From: Crenothrix polyspora
GTDB lineage: Bacteria > Pseudomonadota > Gammaproteobacteria > Methylococcales > Methylomonadaceae
Direction: 5' to 3'
NCBI RefSeq assembly: GCF_900163755.1
Contig: NZ_FUKI01000002.1
Location: 21,258 to 85,257 of the forward strand
DNA: 64,000 bases
Numbering within the stretch: the first letter of the stretch is position 1; every line of letters begins with the position of its first letter. Below the pieces are notes generated by a model. It was not told the origin of the DNA and did no database searches. It saw only the letters and a program-made list of their open reading frames with translations. The translations under genes and the position numbers were made by a program. Positions 43,211-52,653 of the stretch are shown piece after piece.

Positions 43211-45475
43211 TTATGGCTTACTATTCCAGTATTTGCCCTCGCTTTCACGAAATAGACTGAGTGGCGCTGGCTGATTTTTCGTATCAAAGGTTATCGCGCC
43301 ACTGTACGCGGTGTTGACTATGTGTGCCTGGCTTTGTTGATAGCGAGCCAATACCGTAGGATGCGGGTGGTGAAACTGATTTAAATACCCCGCTGGAATA
43401 ATAATGTTTTCTGCACCAACTGCCGTTAAAAATACCTGCGTCGATGAGGTTTTACTACCATGATGCGCGGCTACTAATACGGTCGATTTTAACTGTTGGC
43501 CATACTTAGCCACCAGACGCAATTCGGCCTCCGCCTCAATATCGCCGGTTAATAACACCGAGCCGTGCTTGGCTTTAATGTGCAACACGCAGGAATTATC
43601 ATTGTCCGACTCAAACACATGATCCGGCGATAGCAGCGTAAATATCACCTCATCCCAAACCCAGCTTTGCCCCGCTTTACACAGCGTAGCTTGGTATGCC
43701 GCCAGTTGTGCGGGCACGCTGCTGAGAACCTGCGCGGTGGGTACATTGTTTAGCAAGCTGTCCGCACCGCCAATGTGATCGCTGTCACCGTGGCTGATGA
43801 TTACTGTATCAAGCTTATCGACTTGCTGGCTGCGTAAAAACGGCAATAACACGGTTTGGCCGCTGTCAGTGCCAGAATTATATTTTGGCCCAGTATCGTA
43901 AATTAACCAATGGTTAACGGTTTGTACCGCCACCGCCAAGCCTTGCCCTACATCCAATACCGTTAGTTTAATGTCACCCGTTTTAGGATGCTGGGTTTTG
44001 GTAAACACCAGTGGCAATAATAAAATAAGCCCCAAGCTTCTTACTGGCATGCCGCGTGGTGCCAGCAACAGCATTATGGCAGGTATAGCAAACAGCAATA
44101 CCCATGCTGAAGGCGCAGTATGGCTTAAGGTGGCCCAAGGTAAATCGGCTAAACAGTCTAGCAGCCACAGTAAGCATTGTAAGATTTTATCGACCAACCA
44201 AAACAACGGCAATGCCAGTGTGGAAGACAGCGGTAATAAAATGGTCGCTACCAATGCGACAGGCACAATCAATACTTCAATAACCGGTACGGCAATAAAA
44301 TTGGCCAGCGGTGCAATCAGAGAGATTTGTTGAAAAAACACCAATAACAAGGGTGCTAAACCTACCGACGTTGCCCAATTGACTTTAAGTGTGCCCAGCA
44401 TGGCGCTGGGTGTTATTAAGCGGGCGCTGATAGTGTAGATAATCAGTGCTACCGCCAGAAACGATAACCAAAAACCAGGCGATAAAACCGCTAACGGATC
44501 AAACATTAAAATGGCCAGCATGGCCACAGCTAAGGTATGGAACGGACGATTATTACGTTGCAGCACAATCGCTATCATGGCGATAGCCAGCATAATCAGA
44601 GCGCGTTGCGTGGGCACGGTAAAACCCGCAATAGCCGAATACAACAAGCCAAACAGTAAGGAATCCAGCGCGGCTACTGTTTGCGGCGACCAGACCAATA
44701 TGCCGGTTCTGGCCCAACATTTCAGTGTTAATAAATACACCAAACCGGCAACCAGGCCAATATGCGAACCAGAGATAACAAATAAATGCGTCGTGCCGGT
44801 ATTACGAAAAATATCCCATTGCGCCTGACTAATACCGTGGCCATCACCCAATGTTAAGGCTTTTATTAAGCCCAGGTTGGTGCTGTTGGGTAGCTGTTGC
44901 GTTAATAAATCACTGATGTTTTGCCGCCAGATAGCAACGCTGCTCCATGTGGAATTACGGGCTAACAATACGGGGGCAGGGTGTTTGCGTACCGAACCTG
45001 TTGCACCGATGCTTTCGGTAAACAGCCAGCGTTCGTAATCAAATGCGCCAGGGTTTAACGTGCCGTGCGGGCGTTTTAATTTAAGGGTAAATGCCCAGTG
45101 TTCACCGGCTTTTACGGGGTGGTTAGCGTCATACCAGCTTAAGCGTATGCGCGATGGTAGCGGGACGTTGGCTTCAGTAACGCTAAAATTAAATCGTACA
45201 CCTTTATCGTGCGGTTCTGGTAGATCCAAAACAATGCCTTTAACAGGAATGTTTATGTTTTCCAAATACTTAGGTAATTGATCTGCTAAGCGTAGCATGG
45301 CAAACACAATAGCCCACAATACGCCGATGCTAAAACATAGACACAGCCAATAGCGCCGCCATACAATAACAGCAACGACGGCAATACCGACGTAGAGCCA
45401 ATGACTCTCTGGTAGCACAGAAAATTGTTGGACGACTATTAATCCCGCTAAAAATGACAGCGTGGCTGGAATCAT
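43211..45475 (-). CDS. comEC: ComEC/Rec2 DNA uptake channel protein
   Basis: A 754-residue protein. An N-terminal DUF4131/OB region is followed by the competence membrane domain (LTLGDGHGISQAQWDIFRNTGTTHLFVISGSHIGLVAGLVYLL) with multiple helices. The C-terminal metallo-beta-lactamase-like domain has ISHGDSDHIGGADSLL and AAHHGSKTSS. It is the inner-membrane channel for transformation. Length and the intact metal motif suggest it works. The rest of the com machinery is not in this window. Confidence 0.94.
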   Translation of the reverse strand: MIPATLSFLAGLIVVQQFSVLPESHWLYVGIAVVAVIVWRRYWLCLCFSIGVLWAIVFAMLRLADQLPKYLENINIPVKGIVLDLPEPHDKGVRFNFSVTEANVPLPSRIRLSWYDANHPVKAGEHWAFTLKLKRPHGTLNPGAFDYERWLFTESIGATGSVRKHPAPVLLARNSTWSSVAIWRQNISDLLTQQLPNSTNLGLIKALTLGDGHGISQAQWDIFRNTGTTHLFVISGSHIGLVAGLVYLLTLKCWARTGILVWSPQTVAALDSLLFGLLYSAIAGFTVPTQRALIMLAIAMIAIVLQRNNRPFHTLAVAMLAILMFDPLAVLSPGFWLSFLAVALIIYTISARLITPSAMLGTLKVNWATSVGLAPLLLVFFQQISLIAPLANFIAVPVIEVLIVPVALVATILLPLSSTLALPLFWLVDKILQCLLWLLDCLADLPWATLSHTAPSAWVLLFAIPAIMLLLAPRGMPVRSLGLILLLPLVFTKTQHPKTGDIKLTVLDVGQGLAVAVQTVNHWLIYDTGPKYNSGTDSGQTVLLPFLRSQQVDKLDTVIISHGDSDHIGGADSLLNNVPTAQVLSSVPAQLAAYQATLCKAGQSWVWDEVIFTLLSPDHVFESDNDNSCVLHIKAKHGSVLLTGDIEAEAELRLVAKYGQQLKSTVLVAAHHGSKTSSTQVFLTAVGAENIIIPAGYLNQFHHPHPTVLARYQQSQAHIVNTAYSGAITFDTKNQPAPLSLFRESEGKYWNSKP

Positions 45476-45538
45476 GGCATGTGTACGCTGGGCAGCGGAT
45501 AAACCTTAGTTGATAGATAACCTCATTTATAGACCATT

Positions 45539-46075
45539 ATGGCGAAAGAATTAATACAAAAAATATTAAACCGGTTTGTGCCTGATCCAGAATTTATAAA
45601 ACACCATAAGAGTCTGCAATTTTTAGGTGATAAATTACACGATCCTAATTTGTGGCATTTAACCCGTCGCTCCATATCAGTGGCGTTTGCGGTTGGACTT
45701 TTTTGTGCCTGGATTCCAACGCCCACACAAATGGCATTTGCGGCAATGGCGGCGATTTATTTTCGTGCTAATTTACCCATTTCTGTGGTGTTGGTATGGA
45801 TAACCAATCCGGTTACCATGCCGCCGTTGTTTTATTTTGCCTATCGGGTCGGGCTATCCTTTATGAATATAGAATCGGCTAATGCGGCGTTTCAATTTAC
45901 CGTGGAAGGTATTTGGTCGGGCTTGGGTGATGTCTGGCAGCCGTTTTTGGTAGGGTGTTTAATTTTAGGTATTACCTGCTCTACGGCAGGTTATTATGGA
46001 ATTCGCTATTTTTGGGCGTATGACATTAAGAAAAAATGGGCAGCTAGACAGCTGAAAAGAGCAGCTAAGGTTTAG
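45539..46075 (+). CDS. DUF2062 membrane protein
   Basis: A 178-residue protein with three or four membrane helices; PRRSISVAFAVGLFCAWIPTPTQM-like (RRSISVAFAVGLFCAWIPTPTQMAF) and NLPISVVLVWITNPVTMPPLFYFAYRVG match DUF2062. Function unknown. Often found next to comEC in gammaproteobacteria, as here (divergent). Confidence 0.88.
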   Translation: MAKELIQKILNRFVPDPEFIKHHKSLQFLGDKLHDPNLWHLTRRSISVAFAVGLFCAWIPTPTQMAFAAMAAIYFRANLPISVVLVWITNPVTMPPLFYFAYRVGLSFMNIESANAAFQFTVEGIWSGLGDVWQPFLVGCLILGITCSTAGYYGIRYFWAYDIKKKWAARQLKRAAKV

Positions 46076-46225
46076 TGTTTTGGGCTATTCACTTTAGCCT
46101 GGCAAAATATAGGATGCTGAAAATAGGTTGGGGGTGATGTTAAAAACGCCAACCCATGAGGTACAAATACACATCTCCTAACATGCACTATAATTCTTCC
46201 ATATTAACCAATGTGGAAGAACTAG

Positions 46226-47272
46226 ATGACACTGTTTGATGTGTATGTAAACGGCATTAATCCCCAAAGATTAGGTGAACTAGAAACCATAAAAAAAAAT
46301 GTCGCCTTAGCACTGTCTCAACAACAAGATTTAGAACGCTTGCTTTATCCTGCAAGCGGGTCTGTGTGTATTCAAAAAAATATCTCAGAAAGCGCTGCCA
46401 GAAAAACCAGTGCTATTTTGACGAAAATGGGCTTGTTGTGTTCGCATCAACCCAGCAAACAAAACTACTGGCAGAATCTATCGCTGGTACCCTTAGAAAA
46501 GATGGAATCTATTGTCATCGAGGAGGTTTTTGTCTGCCCCGCTTGTGGGCAACAGCAGGCGCTTAACGCCAAGGCTGAGCCTAAATTTTGTCCATTTTGT
46601 AATGTATATGTCAATAAATACAGAGAAGAGGAACGGGAAAAAAAGGAATACGAGGTAATACACCAAAAAATGCAGCGACTTGCGCAAGCTAGCATTGACT
46701 ATGAAAAACAGCAGCAACGCGAAAAAGAGGAAAGACGCCGTAAAGCCTTACTAGAAGAAAGGATCGCAAAAGAAATGGGCTTGCGCTACTCATTTGGGTG
46801 GCGGTCAATTTTTCATATAGTTAAATTGGCTCGTAAACATTATGAGGTTACGCTTGCTACCACAGTATTTTTTGCTGTCTTGGCAGGGGCTATTTATCAA
46901 TACGAGCCACGGCAAAACACCAACACCCAAGATTTCACTTTCGCGATACCTGAGCAAAGCTCAGTTCCTCGCGCCATTACACAGCAAGAGCCATTTACTC
47001 AGCGCGATATGCTAGATGCCTCAGCAACCGAGTTATCGACACAAAAAATTCAGACACCTGCCCAAATAGAAGCCAAGCATAATCGTACCCGTATTTTAGG
47101 TTTTATGAATACCATAGGTTTGGATGCAGGTGATAGAACCGCCGTTACTCATGCCAATTTAGTAACACCAGAGAATAGATTATTTCTGGATAATCTTTAC
47201 GGGGAATTAAGCGCAGATGTTGAATGGGACAGCTTTATTACTAGTACATCAAATCATATAAAAACAGGATAA
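46226..47272 (+). CDS. Zinc-ribbon and coiled-coil membrane protein, unrecognised
   Basis: A 348-residue protein with an N-terminal region of about 75 residues (VNGINPQRLGELETIKKNVALAL), a zinc ribbon (CPACGQQ ... CPFCNVY, about residues 104-128), a highly charged coiled coil (about 130-190) and one membrane helix (TLATTVFFAVLAGAIYQY). The C-terminal tail is extracytoplasmic by this layout. I do not recognise the family. The ribosome-binding site GGAAGA is upstream of the ATG. It is in the same reading frame as the next gene, from which it is separated by three in-frame stops. Confidence 0.7.
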   Translation: MTLFDVYVNGINPQRLGELETIKKNVALALSQQQDLERLLYPASGSVCIQKNISESAARKTSAILTKMGLLCSHQPSKQNYWQNLSLVPLEKMESIVIEEVFVCPACGQQQALNAKAEPKFCPFCNVYVNKYREEEREKKEYEVIHQKMQRLAQASIDYEKQQQREKEERRRKALLEERIAKEMGLRYSFGWRSIFHIVKLARKHYEVTLATTVFFAVLAGAIYQYEPRQNTNTQDFTFAIPEQSSVPRAITQQEPFTQRDMLDASATELSTQKIQTPAQIEAKHNRTRILGFMNTIGLDAGDRTAVTHANLVTPENRLFLDNLYGELSADVEWDSFITSTSNHIKTG

Positions 47273-47497
47273 TAAAAATCTTCAAATCATGAATGAAACG
47301 CTGTTGTGTACTACATCAAGTTAATATTTAAATCCTGTTGATTTACAATTTGGTGTACTAGGTTATCGAAAGCTAATATCGCTTCTGGAAAACTAAAGTC
47401 AGCCTACAAACTTAGCCAATATCAAACTGATTTAGAAACTCATATTACGTTAATTACTGCACTTTTAAATACCTTCTCTCAATTAAAACGCCACGAT

Positions 47498-48496
47498 TTG
47501 ATTGATTCGACGCTTGTCACTTTAACGCAGCGCATTAGTGAGCAAGCGCAAGAGCAACAGGCGGCCTATAAAGCGCAGCTCGCTATTGCGCTTCAGGGGA
47601 TTAATAAAAAAAATGATTTTTTGATTGAGGCAGAAAGTATAGTTGTACACTTACAAGATCCTGTCAAACAAAGCCAGGCTGCAAGCGGAATTGCTGTACA
47701 TCAAAAAAATGCAGGTCAAATAGAATCGGCCAATAAATTTTTATTACTGGCAGAAGAAAAACTCAAAAATGCAGCGCCTGGTTTCGAAAAGTTTTCAGGT
47801 TATATTAATCTAGCACGCGATTACGCCAAAATTGGTTTTTTCGTTAATGCGGAAATTGCCCTTGCGGGCGCTGAAAATTTACTACCAACCTTAGATACCA
47901 GTCGGCAACAACAGGGCTTAGCACAGCTGTTAAATGTCGCTTATCTAACTAATAATTCGGTATTATCAGAAAAATACACTGAGCAGATTAAAAGTTCTGC
48001 TTATCGCGCCAAGGCGATTTATCAATATGTGCAAATGCAGTTTAAACAAGACAATACAATTGATATTTCGACACCATTAGCCGCTATTGCTGATCCAGAA
48101 TATGCTGCTGTTGCAACTGCTTTGAGTACGTTTTTAGAAACCGACACCACAAAACAAAGTTATTTAATCAGCGCGGCACAATTGAAATTGACCCGTATTG
48201 AGGATAACGAAAAAAAAGCGGTAGCCACCAGCAAAGTGGCGCGGTATTTTTATCGATTGGGCAACGAAAAAGAAGCATCGATTTTATTTGAGCAAGCGTT
48301 CAGTCTTGCACAAAAAATTTCTACGCCAGAGCGTAAAGATGCCGTGTTCATTTTATTAGCAACCGACCATGCCCGGGTTTTTTTAACCGAGCGTGCGCAG
48401 CAGCTTGCGAACATGATTTCTGCTAAACACTTAAGATCAGCTACCTTCGATATCCTCAAAAATGCCAAGGCAGTAAAAGATACAGGCAACCTTTAA
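47498..48496 (+). CDS. Helical-repeat protein, possibly truncated at its start
   Basis: A 332-residue all-helical protein; repeated helix pairs such as AYKAQLAIALQGINKKNDF and KFSGYINLARDYAKIGFFVNAEIALAGAENLL resemble tetratricopeptide-like repeats. The only start in frame is TTG at 47498, but the frame is open and protein-like back to 47342 (SKANIASGKLKSAYKLSQYQ, then DLETHITLITAL) without ATG, GTG or good alternative. It is in frame with the gene ending at 47272, so the two could be one broken gene. Confidence 0.6.
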   Translation: MIDSTLVTLTQRISEQAQEQQAAYKAQLAIALQGINKKNDFLIEAESIVVHLQDPVKQSQAASGIAVHQKNAGQIESANKFLLLAEEKLKNAAPGFEKFSGYINLARDYAKIGFFVNAEIALAGAENLLPTLDTSRQQQGLAQLLNVAYLTNNSVLSEKYTEQIKSSAYRAKAIYQYVQMQFKQDNTIDISTPLAAIADPEYAAVATALSTFLETDTTKQSYLISAAQLKLTRIEDNEKKAVATSKVARYFYRLGNEKEASILFEQAFSLAQKISTPERKDAVFILLATDHARVFLTERAQQLANMISAKHLRSATFDILKNAKAVKDTGNL

Positions 48497-48886
48497 GGAA
48501 AAACGTTGCTGTATTGATCAAGCTGTCTTCATCGTATCCAAATTGCCATCCCATTGAATATTGCCTTTGAGGCTTAATAGCCTGTGTTGCTGTTTGTAGC
48601 GCACTCGTTACGCAAGCTGCATTGTAAATTTGTTCCCAAGCCCCGATTTGGCAATACCGATTGAAAAGTTCCGTTTTTTGAATTTACCCAGCTAACAGCA
48701 ATCCTATCTTTTTCGGTTGTAGGTGGTGCAAATCAACCAGTCAGTGGTGTTTTTCAACATTTGGCTAACCGCCACGCTCAAAATATACATTTACTATCGC
48801 TTATTAATCATCCTGTTACTCTTTTATAAAATATTGGCATGGTTCTGGCTTATGTTTTGGTAACTAACCTAATAACCGAGATTTGT

Positions 48887-50539
48887 ATGAACCACCCTAA
48901 CGTATTAGAAGTACCCAAAACTGGCTTGGCTGGTTTAACACAAAATTGGCGCAGCGATTTGCTATCCGGCTTTCTGGTATTTTTAATTGCCTTGCCGCTA
49001 TGTCTTGGCATATCAATGGCTTCAGGTTTCCCCCCTTCAGCAGGGATTATTACTGCGATTATTGGCGGCTTGGTGGTATCGCGTTTCAGCGGATCATTTA
49101 TCACTATCAACGGCCCTGCGGCGGGTTTGATTGTTGTTGTATTGGATGCGGTACAAGGCCTGGGTGACGGCGATGCAATGGCGGGTTATCGTTACACCTT
49201 GGCAGCGATTGTGATTGCCAGTGTCTTGCAAATCTTCATGGGGGTGTTTAAAGCAGGACGGTTAGGTTCATTTTTCCCGACCTCCGTTATCCACGGCATG
49301 TTGGCGGCAATTGGCATTATCATCATGACCAAACAAATTCATGTGGTACTTGGCGTAACGCCGGACAAAGGCAGCCTGATCAGTACGATGGCACAAATTC
49401 CGCACAGCCTGATGAATATGAATCCTGAAATTGCCATAATTGGCTTTACTGGCTTGGCGATTTTAATTATCTGGTCGCTTATTAAAAACCCAACGCTGAA
49501 GATGATTCCTGCGCCACTGATTGTGGTGTTGGTAGGCATTGCGATGGCCAGTTATTTCGATCTGAATCATGAGCACATGTATTTGTTTTTGCCGGATGCC
49601 CATTTTTTGCCGCATCATGAAGCCACCGTTGGGCCAAAATTTTTGGTGGTCATTTCTGAAAACTTTATGTCCAGCTTTTATTTTCCTGATTTTTCCAAAA
49701 TAGCCACATTGGAGTTTTGGGAAGCAGTGCTTGCTATTGGTTTAGTAGGTAGCTTAGAAAGTTTACTGAGTGCAATGGCGGTTGATAAGCTAGATCCGTA
49801 CAAACGCCATTCTAATCTGGATAAGGATTTAACCGCAGTGGGTATAGGTAACTTTTTGTGTGGTTTATTGGGTGGCTTGCCGATGATTGCCGAGATCGTC
49901 CGTAGTTCTGCCAATGTGAATAACGGTGCAAAAACCAGCTGGGCTAATTTTTTCCACGGCATGTTATTACTGCTGTTTGTGGTGTTGTTCCCTCGATTGA
50001 TTCATAGCATACCGCTAGCGGCATTGGCAGCACTGTTGGTGTTTACTGGCTTTCGTTTGGCCTCTCCTAAATCGTTTGCCGCTGTTATGGGCATTGGTAA
50101 GGAACAATTAGCTTTATTTCTGATCACGATTATCGGTGTTATCGCGACCGATTTGTTAGTGGGTGTTGCGCTGGGGGTGATCGCTAAATTTATCATCCAT
50201 CTGTTACGTGGTGTTAAATTTAACAATCTGTTTAAAGTGAATTTCACCATTAAATCAACAACTAGCAATGCTTATGTAGTCGAAGTCTGGGATGCGGTTA
50301 TTTTCTCTAATTTTCTGGCATTAAAAAATGCGCTGGCCACATTAGATAGCAATAAGTCGGTGCTGGTATTGCTGAATAACACGACCTTGATTGATCATAC
50401 CGTCATGGAGTTTTTTCATGATTTTGAACACAATTATGAAGCGCACGGAGGCTCATGTGAATTTGTCGGCCTGGAAGGGCACGCACCTTACTCAGAGCAT
50501 CCGTTGGCTGCACGTAAAGGCAATGGCGTTACCTATTAA
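48887..50539 (+). CDS. SulP-family anion transporter, possible bicarbonate transporter
   Basis: A 550-residue transporter: FLVFLIALPLCLGISMASGFPPSAGIITAIIGGLVVSRFSGS, VLAIGLVGSLESLLSAMAVDKLDPYKRHSNLDKDL and a short degenerate STAS region at the C-terminus. The SulP family includes sulfate, and bicarbonate (BicA) carriers. Given DabAB in the same window, inorganic carbon is an attractive substrate but not shown. The ATG at 48887 is preferred to 48839, which adds 16 non-conserved residues. Confidence 0.85.
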   Translation: MNHPNVLEVPKTGLAGLTQNWRSDLLSGFLVFLIALPLCLGISMASGFPPSAGIITAIIGGLVVSRFSGSFITINGPAAGLIVVVLDAVQGLGDGDAMAGYRYTLAAIVIASVLQIFMGVFKAGRLGSFFPTSVIHGMLAAIGIIIMTKQIHVVLGVTPDKGSLISTMAQIPHSLMNMNPEIAIIGFTGLAILIIWSLIKNPTLKMIPAPLIVVLVGIAMASYFDLNHEHMYLFLPDAHFLPHHEATVGPKFLVVISENFMSSFYFPDFSKIATLEFWEAVLAIGLVGSLESLLSAMAVDKLDPYKRHSNLDKDLTAVGIGNFLCGLLGGLPMIAEIVRSSANVNNGAKTSWANFFHGMLLLLFVVLFPRLIHSIPLAALAALLVFTGFRLASPKSFAAVMGIGKEQLALFLITIIGVIATDLLVGVALGVIAKFIIHLLRGVKFNNLFKVNFTIKSTTSNAYVVEVWDAVIFSNFLALKNALATLDSNKSVLVLLNNTTLIDHTVMEFFHDFEHNYEAHGGSCEFVGLEGHAPYSEHPLAARKGNGVTY

Positions 50540-50769
50540 TGGCACATAATCCACTTGTATTGCGCGATAACTGCAAATAGGATCAATTATGAATAAAGTC
50601 GCATAAGTCAGCCTACCGTAAATATCTTGGTTCTGAGTAATAACAGTCTGGGGGGGGGCTTTACGTCTAAGCTTGTGCGGCGCTTTGATAGGTAGTGAAT
50701 TTAACTTCGAAATAAGTCGTTAAATAAAATTGCACTTAAATTTAGTTGAATCCACCTGCCACTGACAAG

Positions 50770-51468
50770 CTACTTATCCAACGGTTCTAATTGTTCAGTT
50801 GGTTGAGTAGCGTCTAATTGATCAACATAATCTTGCGCCACAGCTCTAATTTGCTCATCGGGGTGCGATGTTGCCAGTTTTTTTAAGCCTTCTATCGCAC
50901 GCTTATCCTCAAGTTGCGCTAAACCTTCAACCGCTTCTATTACCACTGATCCATCAGGATCGCCTAAAGCCGTTAATAAAAGCTCAATTACTGCGGCTTG
51001 GTTATTAAAGGCATGCATCTGCAATACCGCTTCTTTGCGTAACTCAGGATCAGGATCGGCATACGCATCACGTAAAAATGTCGCTGCATTATTGGCATCC
51101 GCTTCGATAAGGCTGACTAACGCATCACGCTTATCGTCGGCCGTGATAGCTTTATCATAATCGCTGTGTAACTGTGCCACATTTTCACCCGATAACACCG
51201 ATTTTTGCGTCGTTATCTGTGCGGTGGATTGTGTCTCCATTGCACCCATTAATTGCGCCTGAGCTTGCTCGTCGTCTTTATTGACTTTTGTATCAACAGG
51301 TTCCGAAGATTTAATAGTATGCTGATTAAACCACGCAATAACAGGCTGTAGGCTTTGCTTAATACGTGCCGACCAGGACACGTTATCAACCGTATCAGAA
51401 GCACTACTACAAGCAGTCAATGCAAGCAATAAAATACTTAAGCACCTGATCTTGCCACTCATTACCAC
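50770..51468 (-). CDS. HEAT-repeat lipoprotein
   Basis: A 232-residue lipoprotein (lipobox LTAC near residue 19). The C-terminal half has HEAT-like repeats: ATFLRDAYADPDPELRKEAVLQMHAF, VIELLLTALGDPDGSVVIEAVEGLAQL and IEGLKKLATSHPDEQIRAVAQDYVDQL. Probably a scaffolding protein of the envelope. The 230-base gap before it (50540-50769) holds nothing I can support. Confidence 0.75.
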   Translation of the reverse strand: MVMSGKIRCLSILLLALTACSSASDTVDNVSWSARIKQSLQPVIAWFNQHTIKSSEPVDTKVNKDDEQAQAQLMGAMETQSTAQITTQKSVLSGENVAQLHSDYDKAITADDKRDALVSLIEADANNAATFLRDAYADPDPELRKEAVLQMHAFNNQAAVIELLLTALGDPDGSVVIEAVEGLAQLEDKRAIEGLKKLATSHPDEQIRAVAQDYVDQLDATQPTEQLEPLDK

Positions 51469-51731
51469 AGTATTTCTCCCGATTTTTTATACAATAATTA
51501 TGCAAATTTTAGATATTTAGACATATTATAGGATATATTAGAAAATCAATCCTATTGAGATAACTATTCTATACTTGTCTCAACAGACCAATGAGCTAGA
51601 TTGGTTATTCAGATACTTCACAGTTTAAAGCGACCGAGGTCTTCTGTTAACGCCATTATTTCTTCAATTGAACTATTCATCATTCTGTTATTTTTTACAT
51701 TATGTTCATTAACTCTCTGGAAAAATATATT

Positions 51732-52499
51732 ATGAAAAAATCACTGAACAAAATATTCGGTTTATTTATTATTTTAGCCAGTACCACCGCATCTGCGGTT
51801 GTGCCGTATAAAATACCAAAAATATGCCAAGACCTACCCACTTACGCACAATTAAAAGCGGCGCTTAGCAACGCACAAAGCCAAACAAATGGCGGTTTTG
51901 GCTTACATATGTGGGCTTCAGTAGTTAATCGAGATGGTTTTGTGTGCGCTGTTGCCTATTCAGGTGCCGATCGAAATAAACAATGGCCAGGTAGCCGTAT
52001 TATTTCTGCACAAAAAGCTTATACAGCTAACGCCTTTAGCCTAGATGGCTTGGCATTATCAACCGCTAATATCTATTCCGCTATTCAACCCGGTGGCAGC
52101 TTATTTGGCTTACAAGCCAGCAATCCCATTGATCCCGCAACTGCGTATTTAGGCAGTCCATTGCGTTATGGCACAGAAAAAGATCCCTTAGTCGGCAAAA
52201 AAATTGGCGGTATTAATGGTTTTGGTGGCGGTCTCGGTCTTTATAAAAATGGCGCTAATAATAAACCGATTATTGTCGGCGCTATTGGTGTCAGCGGTGA
52301 CAGCTCTTGTGCCGATCATAATATTGCCTGGCGCACACGCAGTAATTTAGTTGGCTTTAACATTTTACCGGCTGGTGTCTCAAACGCAAAAGATGACGGC
52401 ATCGTTTATGATACTAACAACATTTATACGGGTTGGGAGCATCCAAAATGCAGTTCTGCGGCAAAAGCGGCTTCTATCGCTATCGGTGCGGGTTCTTAA
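51732..52499 (+). CDS. Secreted GlcG/HbpS-family heme-binding-like protein
   Basis: A 255-residue protein with a signal peptide (SLNKIFGLFIILASTTASA) and the GlcG/HbpS (DUF336) pattern: YAQLKAALSNAQSQTNGGFGLHMWASVVNRDGFVCAVAYSGADRNKQWPGSRIISAQKAYTANAFS, and GAIGVSGDSSCADHNIAWRTR. Proteins of this family bind heme or sense redox. The ATG at 51732 fits the signal peptide; the frame starts at 51702. Confidence 0.82.
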   Translation: MKKSLNKIFGLFIILASTTASAVVPYKIPKICQDLPTYAQLKAALSNAQSQTNGGFGLHMWASVVNRDGFVCAVAYSGADRNKQWPGSRIISAQKAYTANAFSLDGLALSTANIYSAIQPGGSLFGLQASNPIDPATAYLGSPLRYGTEKDPLVGKKIGGINGFGGGLGLYKNGANNKPIIVGAIGVSGDSSCADHNIAWRTRSNLVGFNILPAGVSNAKDDGIVYDTNNIYTGWEHPKCSSAAKAASIAIGAGS

Positions 52500-52653
52500 T
52501 CAACCGCTACTTAAGGCATTAGTGCTTACTCTGGGTGTGACTGTCAGCAGGTTTTTATTATACGCGGACAGTCACCACCCTTAAAATCACTGTACAATTC
52601 TGTCAATATTCCATTTTCGGTTCATTGCAGCCGTTTTTTACACTATTTTCACC

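Noticed and set aside
46226..47272. Reading the zinc-ribbon protein as a ribosomal L7/L12-like or known envelope factor
   Set aside because: The N-terminal sequence is only loosely similar; no domain could be named.
48497..48838. A minus-strand stretch reading ELFNRYCQIGAWEQIY, reminiscent of an IS5-type transposase N-terminus
   Set aside because: Only about 60 codons are open, similarity is by eye, and no terminal repeats or further transposase motifs are present. Not strong enough to list as a pseudogene; BLASTX would settle it.
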